Position numbers and translations under genes: made by a program | Origin: Chrysogorgia sp. JL179-B06 | Taxonomy: Eukaryota; Cnidaria; Anthozoa; Scleralcyonacea; Chrysogorgiidae | NCBI GenBank assembly: GCA_035772405.1 | Contig: JAYKKM010000148.1 | Span: forward strand, 1,462,501 to 1,526,500 | Reading direction: 5' to 3' | Length of the DNA stretch: 64,000 bases | The notes under the pieces: model-generated | What the model was told of the DNA's origin: nothing | The model's input: the letters and a program-made list of their open reading frames with translations, nothing else | Database searches by the model: none | Shown: piece by piece, positions 44,339 to 53,312 of the stretch | How the letters are laid out: each line of letters opens with the position of its first letter | Numbering within the stretch: position 1 is the stretch's first letter

Positions 44339-45063
44339 AGCACGCAAAACGAATGGTTTTGGTCCCTGAGGATGCACTCCACAGATACGAACAAAGACAA
44401 AGACTTGAGACCTCCCCGATTATGGCCAACATGATGCATAAAGATACGGACATGTCAAATATTCTCCAACGTACGGATATGGATGATGCTGAAAAGCAAA
44501 AATTGTACTATGCAAATTTGACACGTTATTTAGACTTGAAGCGACAAAAGGACAGTCAAATACCAACCGTTCGGATAGCACCAGGCGCTGAAAGTAAAGA
44601 GAAGCCCAAAGAAAAGGCACAGTTACCTGATGTAACCGTAGTGGAGAGTATTCCGAAAACAATGCGCGGTAGAGCTACAGCACTTTTGAACCGTTTGAAA
44701 ACAAGACCTGACGTTATTTCCTGGGATGAAACGGGACAAGTCAAGCTCGAGGGTGAAACCATCCCGCAATCAAACATATCTGATTTGGTTTCGGACGCTA
44801 TGAGGGCAAGAAAAAATTTCAATCCTACGGGCTCAAAAGAATTTTTTCGTGTTTTATCCAAGATTAATATACCTAAAGATCTTGTGCGGAATGAGGAAAG
44901 ATGGAGACAGTCCTTAGTTGACAATTCGTCTGGAGAAGAAGAGGTTCTTTACCACAGCCCACAGCGTGCAAGCCCACAAAGTGCAAGCCCAATGAAATAT
45001 ATCCGGTCTATGCTGAAGAGACCTGGAGAAAAACAAACTCAGAAACGTTGGCTTAATTATTAA
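44335..45063 (+). CDS. 242-aa Polinton protein of unknown function
   Basis: A hydrophilic, charged protein with no recognised enzyme motif. The N-terminus is helical (VPEDALHRYEQRQRLET ... NLTRYLDLKRQKD). A segment around residues 95-180 (VTVVESIPKTMRGRATALLN, then VISWDETGQVKLEG) is the best-structured part. A low-complexity tail contains repeated SPQ/SAS. Similar proteins with this start and position follow the ATPase in other Polintons from my recall of the family, but the function is unassigned. It overlaps the preceding stop by 4 nt and is the last gene of the left plus-strand block. Confidence 0.6.
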   Translation: MKHAKRMVLVPEDALHRYEQRQRLETSPIMANMMHKDTDMSNILQRTDMDDAEKQKLYYANLTRYLDLKRQKDSQIPTVRIAPGAESKEKPKEKAQLPDVTVVESIPKTMRGRATALLNRLKTRPDVISWDETGQVKLEGETIPQSNISDLVSDAMRARKNFNPTGSKEFFRVLSKINIPKDLVRNEERWRQSLVDNSSGEEEVLYHSPQRASPQSASPMKYIRSMLKRPGEKQTQKRWLNY

Positions 45064-45094
45064 TAAATAACATGTAAATGTTTTCGAGTTATTC

Positions 45095-45197
45095 AATAAA
45101 TCATGTTTTAATAAAAAAGTCTTCTAGTTGTCATTTTTGCGTTTAGGGGACAGTACAAATCAAGACACACACGATTTTACAACAACAATTATTTATT
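45095..45197. terminator. convergent polyadenylation region
   Basis: AATAAA at 45095-45100 (plus) follows the 242-aa gene by about 30 bp. TTTATT at 45192-45197 gives AATAAA on the minus strand just after the protease stop. The two gene blocks converge here. Confidence 0.65.
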
Positions 45198-45212
45198 GAA
45201 ATAAACGATACA

Positions 45213-45725
45213 TTATTTTTCAACCCTCTTTTTACTAAACTGATTAAAGTTAACATTTGAACGATTTAACACTATTTTAAAATGCCTATTAACAAACTGA
45301 GACACTTTTGCGTCGTTTAACACAGTATCGTTAGTAAATAACTGCACGATTTTATTCATGCTCTGTCCTCGTGCTCTATGACTGAGATAAAATATGCAAT
45401 ACTGGCCACACACGTCTGACGAAACGCTTTGCAGTTTACGCGTGTTGAATTCCCATTCATAAGGCTTTAAAAAGTCTCCAAACGAATCCCTGTAGTGATC
45501 TGGTGGTTGTCCATAACTGTCAAAAAACTCTCCTCTTTGCTCTGAAGGAAAGTAAAAGGCCACCCAATGCGTTCCGGGTTCACTGCTCGGGTCTGTGTTT
45601 GCGACAAATCCACACGGCCATTTGTCGATCGTTCGAGGTAGTTTATCAGAAGGAAACACACCGCAAAATGTCTTGCTTGTTACAGGATCTTGTTCTAGTG
45701 CACGAGTTATTTGAGCAGTATTCAT
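45213..45725 (-). CDS. adenain-like cysteine protease
   Basis: 170 aa, near the usual size for adenovirus-type proteases. The catalytic set is visible: His53 in GTHWVAFYF, Asp69 in EFFDSYG, Gln99 (oxyanion) and Cys106 in DVCGQYC. The Gln-to-Cys spacing of seven equals that of adenain. The family matures virion precursor proteins; likely substrates are the neighbouring pVI-like and basic proteins. The start codon immediately follows the major capsid gene stop without a gap, so translation from a shared or internal transcript is likely. Intact. Confidence 0.92.
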   Translation of the reverse strand: MNTAQITRALEQDPVTSKTFCGVFPSDKLPRTIDKWPCGFVANTDPSSEPGTHWVAFYFPSEQRGEFFDSYGQPPDHYRDSFGDFLKPYEWEFNTRKLQSVSSDVCGQYCIFYLSHRARGQSMNKIVQLFTNDTVLNDAKVSQFVNRHFKIVLNRSNVNFNQFSKKRVEK

Positions 45726-47054
45726 CTAACCAGAGTAGTCGTAAACAACGTTTCTTTCTGCGTCGATTTGGATCAGGTTTTCGAATTCCCCGTAACAGAC
45801 GAGACTCACAGCTGCTGCTGGTGCCGCAGAGAACTTGATGTCAACTGCGAGATTTCCTCTTTGAACAGCGTTGAAATGGGGTGACGATCCACACATATCA
45901 GCGGACAGATCGAAAGCATAAATTGCATAACCATTTGGAAAGTCTTCTCGAGATATATCGTTTCCACTGTTGTAATACATTTTTCCCGTACCAGAAAACA
46001 ACGTACTGAATGCTTCAACAAATCTAGGGTTTGCACCAAAGGAAAGTTGCATCGGCTTGAACGGCATGTCTTCCCCATTCACGGTTATTCCAATAGAGGA
46101 CACGTTAAAATTCTGAAAGTTGTACGGATTCTTCTTGTATGCACCGTTGAACGCTTCGCTTTCGACCAATCCGAAGACAAACGATTTCGGTACAAGTCCA
46201 TTAAAGACGTTATCTTTTCTCAGGGAGGGATTTCCTGCTGGAATGATAAAACTCTTGCACTCGACGCGACGAATAGGGTAGAATGCCGGTCCTTTTTTCA
46301 ATGCAATCTCGTGAGCCATGGAAATGCTTGGGCTAACTTTCACTTTACGTATCTTGAGACGGGCATCGATTAGCTTTACTTTGTAATCGACATCATTCTC
46401 AGACGCCATCAGACAAAACTCGTTACCATTTCGATTCAGAATTACTTTCAGGTCTACAAAACTTAGTAGAAGACGTTCGGTGAAAAACACGTCGCTGAAT
46501 ATAGGTCCAGCCATTTCAACGGTTCCACTTTCTTTGCTAAACACATATCTCTTTTTAAGACCAATGTTGGCGTTGGCAACCGCTATTGTCGGATCTGCCA
46601 CATTCATTTTCCCTGCAGTATCTTTGTAAAACAGCGCTGCAGTGAGTTGAGAGTCCTTTGCGGACGGACCATAGTTGAGAAGGGTCTCCAGGTATGCTCG
46701 GTACGCATAGGTACCCGTGGCCTGTGTCACTTGCTTTTCTTTCAGAAAGACATCGACTTGTTTGAACAGACTGTGCAGGAGATTGTTCACCACACCAACC
46801 TTTTGGTCTGCGTCAAGATTTGTGTCGTCTGCTTTGGTAACTTTTGCTCTCACCACGAGAATCGTTTTCGATAAATCGACATAATCTTCAGTGCCTGCAG
46901 ACAGGAACGTGATTGGACCACCGTCCGATACACTGGATACAGGTTGATGATCTATCCAATGACCCTTCTCCAAACTGACTTGTGTTGGAGGCACCAAAAA
47001 TATGTCAAGTTCGGTTTTGGTGCATTCTTGCGACTTTGAGTGTACGAAATTCAT
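45726..47054 (-). CDS. major capsid protein (hexon-like double jelly-roll)
   Basis: 442 aa. Recognised as the Polinton/adintovirus major capsid by its start (ELDIFLVPPTQVSLEKGHW) and the stretch VNNLLHSLFKQVDVFLKEKQ followed by YAYRAYLETLLNYG. The rest alternates beta-rich segments (FFTERLLLSFVDLKVILN, CKSFIIPAGNPS, FNVSSIGITVNGED), as expected for a double jelly-roll fold. Trimers form the icosahedral shell. The frame is complete and the family-defining segments are conserved. It is flanked without spacing by the protease and separated by 3 bp from the pVI-like gene. Confidence 0.9.
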   Translation of the reverse strand: MNFVHSKSQECTKTELDIFLVPPTQVSLEKGHWIDHQPVSSVSDGGPITFLSAGTEDYVDLSKTILVVRAKVTKADDTNLDADQKVGVVNNLLHSLFKQVDVFLKEKQVTQATGTYAYRAYLETLLNYGPSAKDSQLTAALFYKDTAGKMNVADPTIAVANANIGLKKRYVFSKESGTVEMAGPIFSDVFFTERLLLSFVDLKVILNRNGNEFCLMASENDVDYKVKLIDARLKIRKVKVSPSISMAHEIALKKGPAFYPIRRVECKSFIIPAGNPSLRKDNVFNGLVPKSFVFGLVESEAFNGAYKKNPYNFQNFNVSSIGITVNGEDMPFKPMQLSFGANPRFVEAFSTLFSGTGKMYYNSGNDISREDFPNGYAIYAFDLSADMCGSSPHFNAVQRGNLAVDIKFSAAPAAAVSLVCYGEFENLIQIDAERNVVYDYSG

Positions 47055-47057
47055 GTT

Positions 47058-47543
47058 TTAACCAAATACGTCTTCTGCACGAGCTGTTTTCCGCTTCTTG
47101 GTCTGATTGCTTCTGGTAGCAGACGGAGATGACTTTCTCTTTTTATTTGTTTTGCTCTTGGTCTTTCCGGTAGCAGATGCCTTTCTCTTTTTATTTGTTT
47201 GCCTCGCACGTTTTCCGCTTCCTGTCTGAGTCATCAGCGTATTGACAGCTTTCATTTTCGCAACATTGGCGGCCTGCTTGGCTCGTGCTTTTGCCGATTC
47301 TTTTACGTTTTTACCAGCTAGGACATCGCCCAAGAAGTTCGCACCACTATTCAGGGCAATATTTCCAAGAGCTCGGGCGCCACTTTTAACCATCGGCATG
47401 ACTGCTCTTGCAACACTACGAAACAGGCCACCGAGTCCATATCCCATCTGACCATGGCCCATTTGCCAGGGACTACCTCTGAAAACAGACATCCCACGGC
47501 CTTGTTGTTGGTCAAGGTAGTAACGTACGTATGGATTATTCAT
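47058..47543 (-). CDS. pVI/core-like minor virion protein, basic tail
   Basis: 161 aa. The Gly/Met-rich N-terminus (MGHGQMGYGLGGLFRSVARA) leads into an amphipathic helical stretch (VMPMVKSGARALGNIALNSG) resembling membrane-active segments of adenovirus protein VI. The C-terminal third is a lysine-rich tail with three KTNKKRK/TKKRK-type clusters suited to DNA binding or nuclear entry. GLGG and nearby glycine motifs could be protease sites. It sits between penton and major capsid genes with gaps of 2-3 bp, the usual place in Polintons. Confidence 0.75.
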   Translation of the reverse strand: MNNPYVRYYLDQQQGRGMSVFRGSPWQMGHGQMGYGLGGLFRSVARAVMPMVKSGARALGNIALNSGANFLGDVLAGKNVKESAKARAKQAANVAKMKAVNTLMTQTGSGKRARQTNKKRKASATGKTKSKTNKKRKSSPSATRSNQTKKRKTARAEDVFG

Positions 47544-47545
47544 CT

Positions 47546-48292
47546 TCAGGTAAAGTAATTATGCTGTCTGAAGTGCAGTGTTATCACCACCTTCCCACGT
47601 TCAAATGGCACAGCATCGCCTGTGTCGTTCCTTAAAAGAATTTCCACGTCTTCGAATGATTTGGTTTGGACAGACACATGTTGTATGTTTGTGAAAGTTT
47701 TAGTAATCACGTCACCAGACTTGCCCTCAACGGGAATGCTTCTGAGTAATTGGGCGTTCGTATCTCCGACGACCTGCGGTTGTACAATATCACAATAGAT
47801 GTAGATATTCGTCATACCAAACAAGTCCGCCACGTAAGGGCTTTCGGTCGTTTTTGTTATCTTTACATCTTTTCCTCCAAACCCTAGGATAATCGACAAT
47901 CGTCCAACTAAAGCCAACACGTAAGGTTTTTTTATAACCACTGTTACTTTTCCAGTTAAAGCACTAAACGTTAACTTAACGTTGTCCCTAACATCTTTCG
48001 CCAGAGCTTTATTGATGGCTTTGACGAGATCTTGCATTGTCTCGTAATAGCCATAATCCACAAATGTAGTTGAGAAAATGTAGCCATCGTCACTGTAGTA
48101 TAGATGCGTATCGTCCTTTTGTAGGGTATACCACGTGTTAGGGTACGAGATGGAGTACAAACCCACTTCCCAATCGCCATTCAAATCAATGGTTTGTGGC
48201 AATTTTACACGATAACTTGTGGTTTTATTATCGGGAAAAGTAGAAAGCGATGCATTGCTAGGAAGCGTGAGATAAAAATGCGTTCCGCTCAT
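47546..48292 (-). CDS. penton-like minor capsid protein (single jelly-roll)
   Basis: 248 aa from the ATG at 48292 (MSGTHFYLTLPSN). A longer frame opens 39 bp upstream, but that extension is hydrophobic and lacks family similarity. Beta-rich throughout (LPQTIDLNGDWEVGLYSISY, VVIKKPYVLALVGRL, ending RGKVVITLHFRQ). The start FYLTLPSNAS and the DWEVGL segment are typical of Polinton minor capsid proteins that form the vertices. First of the four tightly packed virion genes after the integrase. Confidence 0.82.
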   Translation of the reverse strand: MSGTHFYLTLPSNASLSTFPDNKTTSYRVKLPQTIDLNGDWEVGLYSISYPNTWYTLQKDDTHLYYSDDGYIFSTTFVDYGYYETMQDLVKAINKALAKDVRDNVKLTFSALTGKVTVVIKKPYVLALVGRLSIILGFGGKDVKITKTTESPYVADLFGMTNIYIYCDIVQPQVVGDTNAQLLRSIPVEGKSGDVITKTFTNIQHVSVQTKSFEDVEILLRNDTGDAVPFERGKVVITLHFRQHNYFT

Positions 48293-48339
48293 TGTCAGTA
48301 CTAAAGTATGAATAAAAGACACACAGTACACGCGCTAGT

Positions 48340-49416
48340 TTAAATCTTATTTATTTCAGAAGCAGGTACCCACGAATTAAACTTGTTTGGGTACCCTAAC
48401 CATTTTACAAGATGTTGTACATTTTTGCCTCTTCCACGTTTCTTAAGGATTTTTTCGATTTCGTAGACGTCATCTGCACGTTTGATAATCTTTTGCAATT
48501 CTTTATCGTAAAATGTTCCTTTCAGTTCTTCGCCGTCATAGTCTTTGAGTTTATACACAGGTGGATCGCGAGGTACTTGTTTGCTTACAGTAAATATTTC
48601 TTTTGAGAAATTTGGCAGGTAGCCTTTCTCAAAAGTACGTTTTATTTTGCTAATTCTTACTTGGTCACCAATCTTAAACTTGTACTTTACATTTTTCACA
48701 CCACTATGTTCGTCGTACAAAGTGTGCCATACTTTCTTTTCGTTTTCGACAGTAACATCTGCTGGCTTTGTTTTAATACTACGATGAACACTATGATTAT
48801 AAGAGTACATTAAATCAGGCAGCATGTCAATGTACCGCATGGTTTTCTTGGCTGTGAAGTATCGCCACATCCTTGTCTTTAGAGTACGAATCAAACGTTC
48901 TACGATGGATGCTTTCGTTTCGTTATACGTGTTGTACAATTCTATGTCCTCTTCTTTCATAAGTGCTTGAAAATGTCTGTTGAAAAACTCAGTTCCTTGA
49001 TCAGTCATGATCTTTTCAGGCTTGCGTCCAGAAGACAAAATGACTTTGAAAGCTTCAACCAGAGAAGCACCTGTTTTGTTTTTCAAAGGAACCACCCAGG
49101 CATACTTTGAAAAGACATCAATGCATACGAGAAGATAGCGATAACCATCGTTAAACTTCTGCATACTTTGCATGTCCGCTAAATCCATTTGCCATTGCTG
49201 GTCAATACCACCCACGATCACACGGTTTCTTTTAAAACTTCGACGAACAGGTTTATGTAAAGTGTATGCATCTTGTGACATCAACCATTCTTTAATTTGC
49301 TTACGACTTAAGTTATACTTCCCCTCTTTTTTAATATCATCATACAAACGATTCACTCCACCAAATCCTCCCGACCGTTTTGGATCGTAATAAACACTAG
49401 ACAGGTAATCATCCAT
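48340..49416 (-). CDS. retroviral-type integrase with C-terminal chromodomain
   Basis: 358 aa. The catalytic triad is D78 (WQMDLADM), D139 (MTDQGTEF) and E173 (KASIVERLIRTLK). The N-terminal region includes GGFGGVNRLY and a helical part. After the core come an SH3-like segment (KFKIGDQVRISK) and a chromodomain at about 308-352 (DVYEIEKIL, VKWLGYP, SWVPASEI). It inserts the element and makes the 6-bp duplication seen at its ends. The chromodomain may direct insertion to modified histones. All catalytic residues are present. Transcribed with the virion block on the minus strand. Confidence 0.95.
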   Translation of the reverse strand: MDDYLSSVYYDPKRSGGFGGVNRLYDDIKKEGKYNLSRKQIKEWLMSQDAYTLHKPVRRSFKRNRVIVGGIDQQWQMDLADMQSMQKFNDGYRYLLVCIDVFSKYAWVVPLKNKTGASLVEAFKVILSSGRKPEKIMTDQGTEFFNRHFQALMKEEDIELYNTYNETKASIVERLIRTLKTRMWRYFTAKKTMRYIDMLPDLMYSYNHSVHRSIKTKPADVTVENEKKVWHTLYDEHSGVKNVKYKFKIGDQVRISKIKRTFEKGYLPNFSKEIFTVSKQVPRDPPVYKLKDYDGEELKGTFYDKELQKIIKRADDVYEIEKILKKRGRGKNVQHLVKWLGYPNKFNSWVPASEINKI

Positions 49417-49473
49417 GTTGCATGCTTTGCTATCGCATATAGAATGAAAGAATATGTTAAATTATGAACTCTT

Positions 49474-49650
49474 TTATTCTTGGACTTCGACATTTTGAAT
49501 ACTGTCTCTTTCGTCTAAAATAGTCTCGTTTATCGGTTGTGCATTTTCAATATGCTCGTAGTTTTTGATGGTTTTACTATTGTAACCCATCTGTAAATGT
49601 CCCTCGAGATTGAGATCATTGCGCCCAAAACTTATACCTATTTTAAACAT
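49474..49650 (-). CDS. 58-aa Polinton ORF upstream of the integrase
   Basis: A short minus-strand ORF, from ATG at 49650 to TAA at 49474, starting MFKIGISFGRNDLNLEGHLQ and ending with an acidic tail (DERDSIQNVEVQE). It is hydrophilic with a Gly/Asn-rich middle. It lies 57 bp before the integrase start on the same strand, so it would open the virion block. A frame on the opposite strand (49597-49839) covers part of it but is hydrophobic without a domain. Function unknown. Codon use looks coding and there is a good start, yet the length leaves doubt. Confidence 0.5.
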   Translation of the reverse strand: MFKIGISFGRNDLNLEGHLQMGYNSKTIKNYEHIENAQPINETILDERDSIQNVEVQE

Positions 49651-49926
49651 TTTCTGTCGGTTATGGTTTTTGTTTATCTTTGGATTTTTGCTAGCAGAAT
49701 GACCCTTGTTTTATGTTTACACGATGGCTTGTATTGCACTATGAAGATGGCATACGTCGTGTCGTTGGCTCTTAATAAATTTTATAGTCATCAAACAAAT
49801 ATTATCAAACACGTGTCAAACTTGTATAGGGCATTATAAGACATTTTCAACTCGTAGAAAACTGTTAAACATTCTCTGATACTCTTCAGGTAAAGTCCTA
49901 TTCATTCGAGCTGTTGTATTTTCCAA
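49651..49926. promoter_or_regulatory. divergent intergenic region
   Basis: Separates the minus-strand integrase/virion block from the plus-strand 147-aa gene, so it probably holds promoters for both. No convincing TATA box could be singled out. The plus-strand hydrophobic frame here is not credited. Confidence 0.4.
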
Positions 49927-50370
49927 ATGTCTAATTCATCACAAAACAAGCCTGATTCTTTCGACATTGACAATAAAGAATTATTTCTTCATCATCGTCA
50001 GAAACGTATCGAAGACAAACTTTTGAAGAGTTACGCTGTAGAAATAGGTTCGTTAATATCTCGAATTGTTGCTGAGAACTGTAATGGTTGCATCATTGAA
50101 CATCCTTCTCAAAGACAACATGACTGTCTCATGATGGAAAGGGATGAACAGTTATGTATGTACTTCGACGAGGCATATTCAAAGATTTCTGAAGCAAATG
50201 TCATGGATGCTTTTACCAAAAGTTTAAACGATATTAAACCTAGCGTCAACGGTCTTGAACTGCTCAAGTATACATACTATGACTGGAGATCTGTCTTTTG
50301 TATAGATCAGAGACATATACTAAAACAAGAAATTTTTAAGCTGCTGGGGGCGGATAAGTACGTGATGTGA
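49927..50370 (+). CDS. 147-aa Polinton accessory protein with Cys/His cluster
   Basis: Charged helical N-terminus (ELFLHHRQKRIEDKLLKSYA) followed by CNGCIIEHPSQRQHDC at about 55-70, a plausible zinc-binding C-x2-C-x4-H-x5-H-x-C cluster. The C-terminal half is helical with LLKYTYYDWRSVF. I recall similar proteins in other invertebrate Polintons but no assigned function. It stands alone on the plus strand between the integrase and PolB. Downstream it has both an AATAAA (50427) and a histone-type stem-loop (50573), an unusual 3' end arrangement. Confidence 0.65.
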   Translation: MSNSSQNKPDSFDIDNKELFLHHRQKRIEDKLLKSYAVEIGSLISRIVAENCNGCIIEHPSQRQHDCLMMERDEQLCMYFDEAYSKISEANVMDAFTKSLNDIKPSVNGLELLKYTYYDWRSVFCIDQRHILKQEIFKLLGADKYVM

Positions 50371-50426
50371 ATTTGACGAGTTGCATGTGGTGAGAGCGCT
50401 AGTTCTGTCTGTATAGTTTTGAAAAT

Positions 50427-50432
50427 AATAAA
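50427..50432 (+). terminator. polyadenylation signal after the 147-aa gene
   Basis: AATAAA, 57 bp after the stop codon. Confidence 0.5.
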
Positions 50433-50506
50433 ATGATTTTACGTACACCTTGGGTCAGAGTTCGACTACATTTTTTGTTTGCTAACGCGAACAGCAGTTA
50501 CAGTAT

Positions 50507-50540
50507 TTATAAATGGCTCTTTCACATATACTAAAAGAAT
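50507..50540 (+). other. degenerate copy of the histone-type stem-loop
   Basis: TATAAATGGCTCTTTCA...ACTAAAAGAATGGTGA repeats the layout of 50565-50610 (TATAAACGGCTCTTTCA...ACTAAAAGAG), but the 3' arm of the hairpin is lost. It therefore looks like a decayed duplicate. Confidence 0.55.
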
Positions 50541-50570
50541 GGTGACGAAACACTCGAAACGTGTTTATAA

Positions 50571-50610
50571 ACGGCTCTTTCAGGAGCCACCATCTTTACT
50601 AAAAGAGTTC
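50571..50610 (+). terminator. histone-mRNA-type 3' stem-loop
   Basis: GGCTCT (50573-50578), loop TTCA, GGAGCC (50583-50588), followed by ACCATC and a purine stretch AAAAGAG at 50601. The 6-bp stem, 4-nt loop, AAAC before and ACC after match the metazoan replication-dependent histone 3' element, and the purine stretch sits where the U7 snRNA-binding element would be. The nearest plus-strand gene is the 147-aa protein, about 200 bp upstream. Confidence 0.75.
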
Positions 50611-50770
50611 TCGGTGTGAAAGCAGTGTGAAACGTATATGGCCCGCCCGTCATGAAATCACACGATAAATAGTGTTAATAAAAAATATATAATTACAGTT
50701 CCCTATTTACAATCAAACTTTAGTGTTCAAAAATCCCCCAAACAAAGTATAAAATATATTTACAAACACA

Positions 50771-51444
50771 CTAAAACCCGTAAGGCAACGTATTAAAATT
50801 ATCTACAATTACGCGTTTATTATATACAACTCGATAGTCCTTTGTCTCACTTCGGGTTAAAACACTCTTATCACTTGTATCACGCACTATTTTAAATGGG
50901 ATATCTACACTAACTCTCTCTGGCCCTACACCTGTAACCATATCACGCATAACATTGAAATTTACTGTTTCTAACGTCTGGAAATTTAAAGTAATGCCTC
51001 GTATCTTACAACATGTTTTACCATTATTCAACTCATAGGCATAGTTTTTGGGTCCCCCAGAAACGAAGGTCGTAATATACCCTCCATCCAGCTCGTCGGT
51101 GAGCTCGCCAAGGTAAACCCCTGTCTCAGGTTCAGGTTCCCCAGGTTTACTGGTGTAAATCACAGAGTCCGTGTCGTAATATAGTACCCTTTCATTCAAC
51201 TGCTCCAACACGCTGTAAAGTTTAAGGCGGGCATGGGCCGTCGTGAAAGCGGCGATGACCACATTGGTTCTGGCGTTTGGCTCTATGAAATTTTCCTTGC
51301 TCTCGTATCGGAGTTCTATGACGTCATCGCTCACGAAAGATGCATCGGTTACCTCTATCTGGTCAGCCGTCAGCATATCGAAGTACTCTTGTGGCTCTGA
51401 CACGAGTTTGGTTTTAGACATGTTCGGTTTCTGGGCGAACTTTC
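50771..51444 (-). CDS. PolB, C-terminal exon (palm motif C)
   Basis: The last exon of the protein-primed DNA polymerase. It begins right after an AG acceptor (51446-51445) and continues with a KFAQKPN stretch typical of the segment after motif B. Motif C is YYDTDSVIY and a later PKNYAY provides the KxY motif. Ends at 50771. Both metal-binding Asp residues of YxDTDS are present. A frame also opens upstream across the intron (to 51520) but that part is intron sequence. Confidence 0.85.
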
Positions 51445-51532
51445 CTGTGAAATAAAATAAACGAAACAAAATACATGCATAAGTTTTCGTAATTAACCGA
51501 ATCCTATTCTTTTTCAACATATTTATACGTAC
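51445..51532 (-). other. 88-nt spliceosomal intron in PolB
   Basis: On the minus strand the donor is GGG|GTACGTA (intron starts 51532) and the acceptor is TTTTATTTCACAG (ends 51445), with a T-rich tract before it. Length 88 nt, phase 1: it splits the Gly codon following NSFW of motif B. Reading through it introduces a stop soon after the motif, while splicing keeps the family motif continuous. The intron is AT-rich. Confidence 0.85.
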
Positions 51533-53312
51533 CCCAAAATGAATTAAGCATCAATTTCGCCAAGGCACGCAGTCCAGGGTTCTTCTGAATTTTGGCTCGG
51601 TCTAGAAGCACACCTTCCCGTTCAAAATACTCGTCGATGTATTGCTGTTTCTTTTCCGTGGTGTCACAGCCCTCGGGAAAACCGCTGGATTCCTGCTTGA
51701 TCTTTAAAAAAGTGTCAATGTAATCTTTAAAGAGTTCATCACTCTGTTGTGGGAAGTGCCACACTTCGTGAATGGCAAGCAAACGGTAGCCCATCCCCAA
51801 AGCTTTCTGCAATTCATTCGTTACCCATGAACCCTGAATGGAACGCTCCTGATCGCTGTGATTGCATGGCTCCTGGTTCAAACCATCTGCACAGGACTGA
51901 CATAATGGAAACATCAATTTTCCGTGGGCACGGTAGGGGAGAACAGGGTGTAGAAGTCGTCGGGGAGGAAGAACGGTACATTTCACCATACCGAAATATT
52001 GTGAAATATCCCCAAAGTTCTCTGTGATGATCTCGGGATGGCCAACGGGATAAGCACCATACTTGTTACACCAGGGATAGAGACTGGTGAAGTCCACGTA
52101 ATGCACTTTCTCACCGGGTTGACACTGATGAAATAATTTCGTAGCATTGGTTCTTCCACCATAGAAGGCATGTCTTGGTTCAAGCGGCTCCACGATTGTG
52201 AAATTGTCGAAATAGGTCTTCATCTCAGGGTTGGTTTCGAGCTCTCTCCTCATGTCACACTCCCACATCTCAACGATATTATAACCTTGGCTTTTCAGAT
52301 AACGTGTTTTCTCGAGAGTGTGTTGGTGTAAATCTTGCATGTTTTGTTGATTTACAGGGTTGATAGTGTCTCTTGCGTAGCAGCGGATGCAACCATGCCA
52401 AAAGCAGCCATGAAATTCGTAAACGGTGTTAGACTCTGCGTGAAAACCGTCGACGCGATACTTTCCTATGCGTTGCTCGCCAAAATTGCGGGAATGACGA
52501 ATGGAAATGGCGATGCTTTGGGCGGTGTACGCTAACCATTTCAGGGCGATGACCGACTGTTTATCTTCAGGTCTATAACCAAGGGGCGGGATAATAGCGA
52601 TGGAGTTCTCCCGGAGAAAATTCTTGCGGAATACAAGATTGCAGGCCGATGCAATAGTCAGGCATTTCTCAAACGGGTCGATGTCAGTAACGGAACGAAA
52701 CAGTTCACGAAATTCAAGACAGCAACGTCGAAGGATATCGACGTCCGAACGACAATACATGAGGATTTCATCTTGGAAGTTGAACACATAATTGTTGGCT
52801 TTTAGATTATTATACCAGACATAAAATTTAGTACGGTCATCCGAAGTCATGCCATCAGGGTTGTAATAACTTGCGTCTGGAAGAGGGCCTTCATAGTCTT
52901 GGTTGGCTTCGGTGTTGAAATAGTGTGGGAAATAGCCTTTGGCAAGTTCATTTAGGCCGAATGTCTTGGGGAAATTTGCGAGTCTCATCGGGATAAAACA
53001 TAACGAATCGACAAACTTGATATTTAACACTGGTACATTGAGTGTTAAAATTTTCGCCCCACGCATGATGACTTCGGGCACTAAACCATTCTTGTGTAGG
53101 TATTGCAGGATGAAATAACCGTCATAGCCTTGGAAATTATGGGCCATCACAATACTACCGGAGTTTTGCTCTTGAAACAGCCATTCACAAAAATCATCTC
53201 GAGTATTTGGGCCACTGAATACGTTTTCATCACCGCTCTCATTACAGACAACACATAAATTCGGAACGTGTTCACCGTCCTCTTGAGTGCATTCGAAATC
53301 AAAGAACAACAT
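51533..53312 (-). CDS. protein-primed DNA polymerase B, exonuclease and palm part
   Basis: Open from 53312 (and in frame from about 53334) to the intron donor at 51533. Exo I is FFDFECT, Exo II HNFQGYDGYF and Exo III YCRSDVDIL, so proofreading residues are present. Between exonuclease and polymerase lies an inserted nuclease-like segment with VYEFHGCFWHGC and a later MWECD, resembling Vsr/PD-(D/E)XK signatures. Motif A is DFTSLYPW and motif B begins KLMLNSFW. It is one gene with the upstream OTU/zinc part (53313-55000), from which it is separated by a one-base frame change at the five-C run 53335-53339. Replicates the element from its ends using a protein primer. Confidence 0.88.

Noticed and set aside
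49597..49839. 80-codon hydrophobic plus-strand frame in the Polinton
   Set aside because: It overlaps antisense to the better-supported 58-aa ORF, has no recognisable domain and no conserved position in the element.
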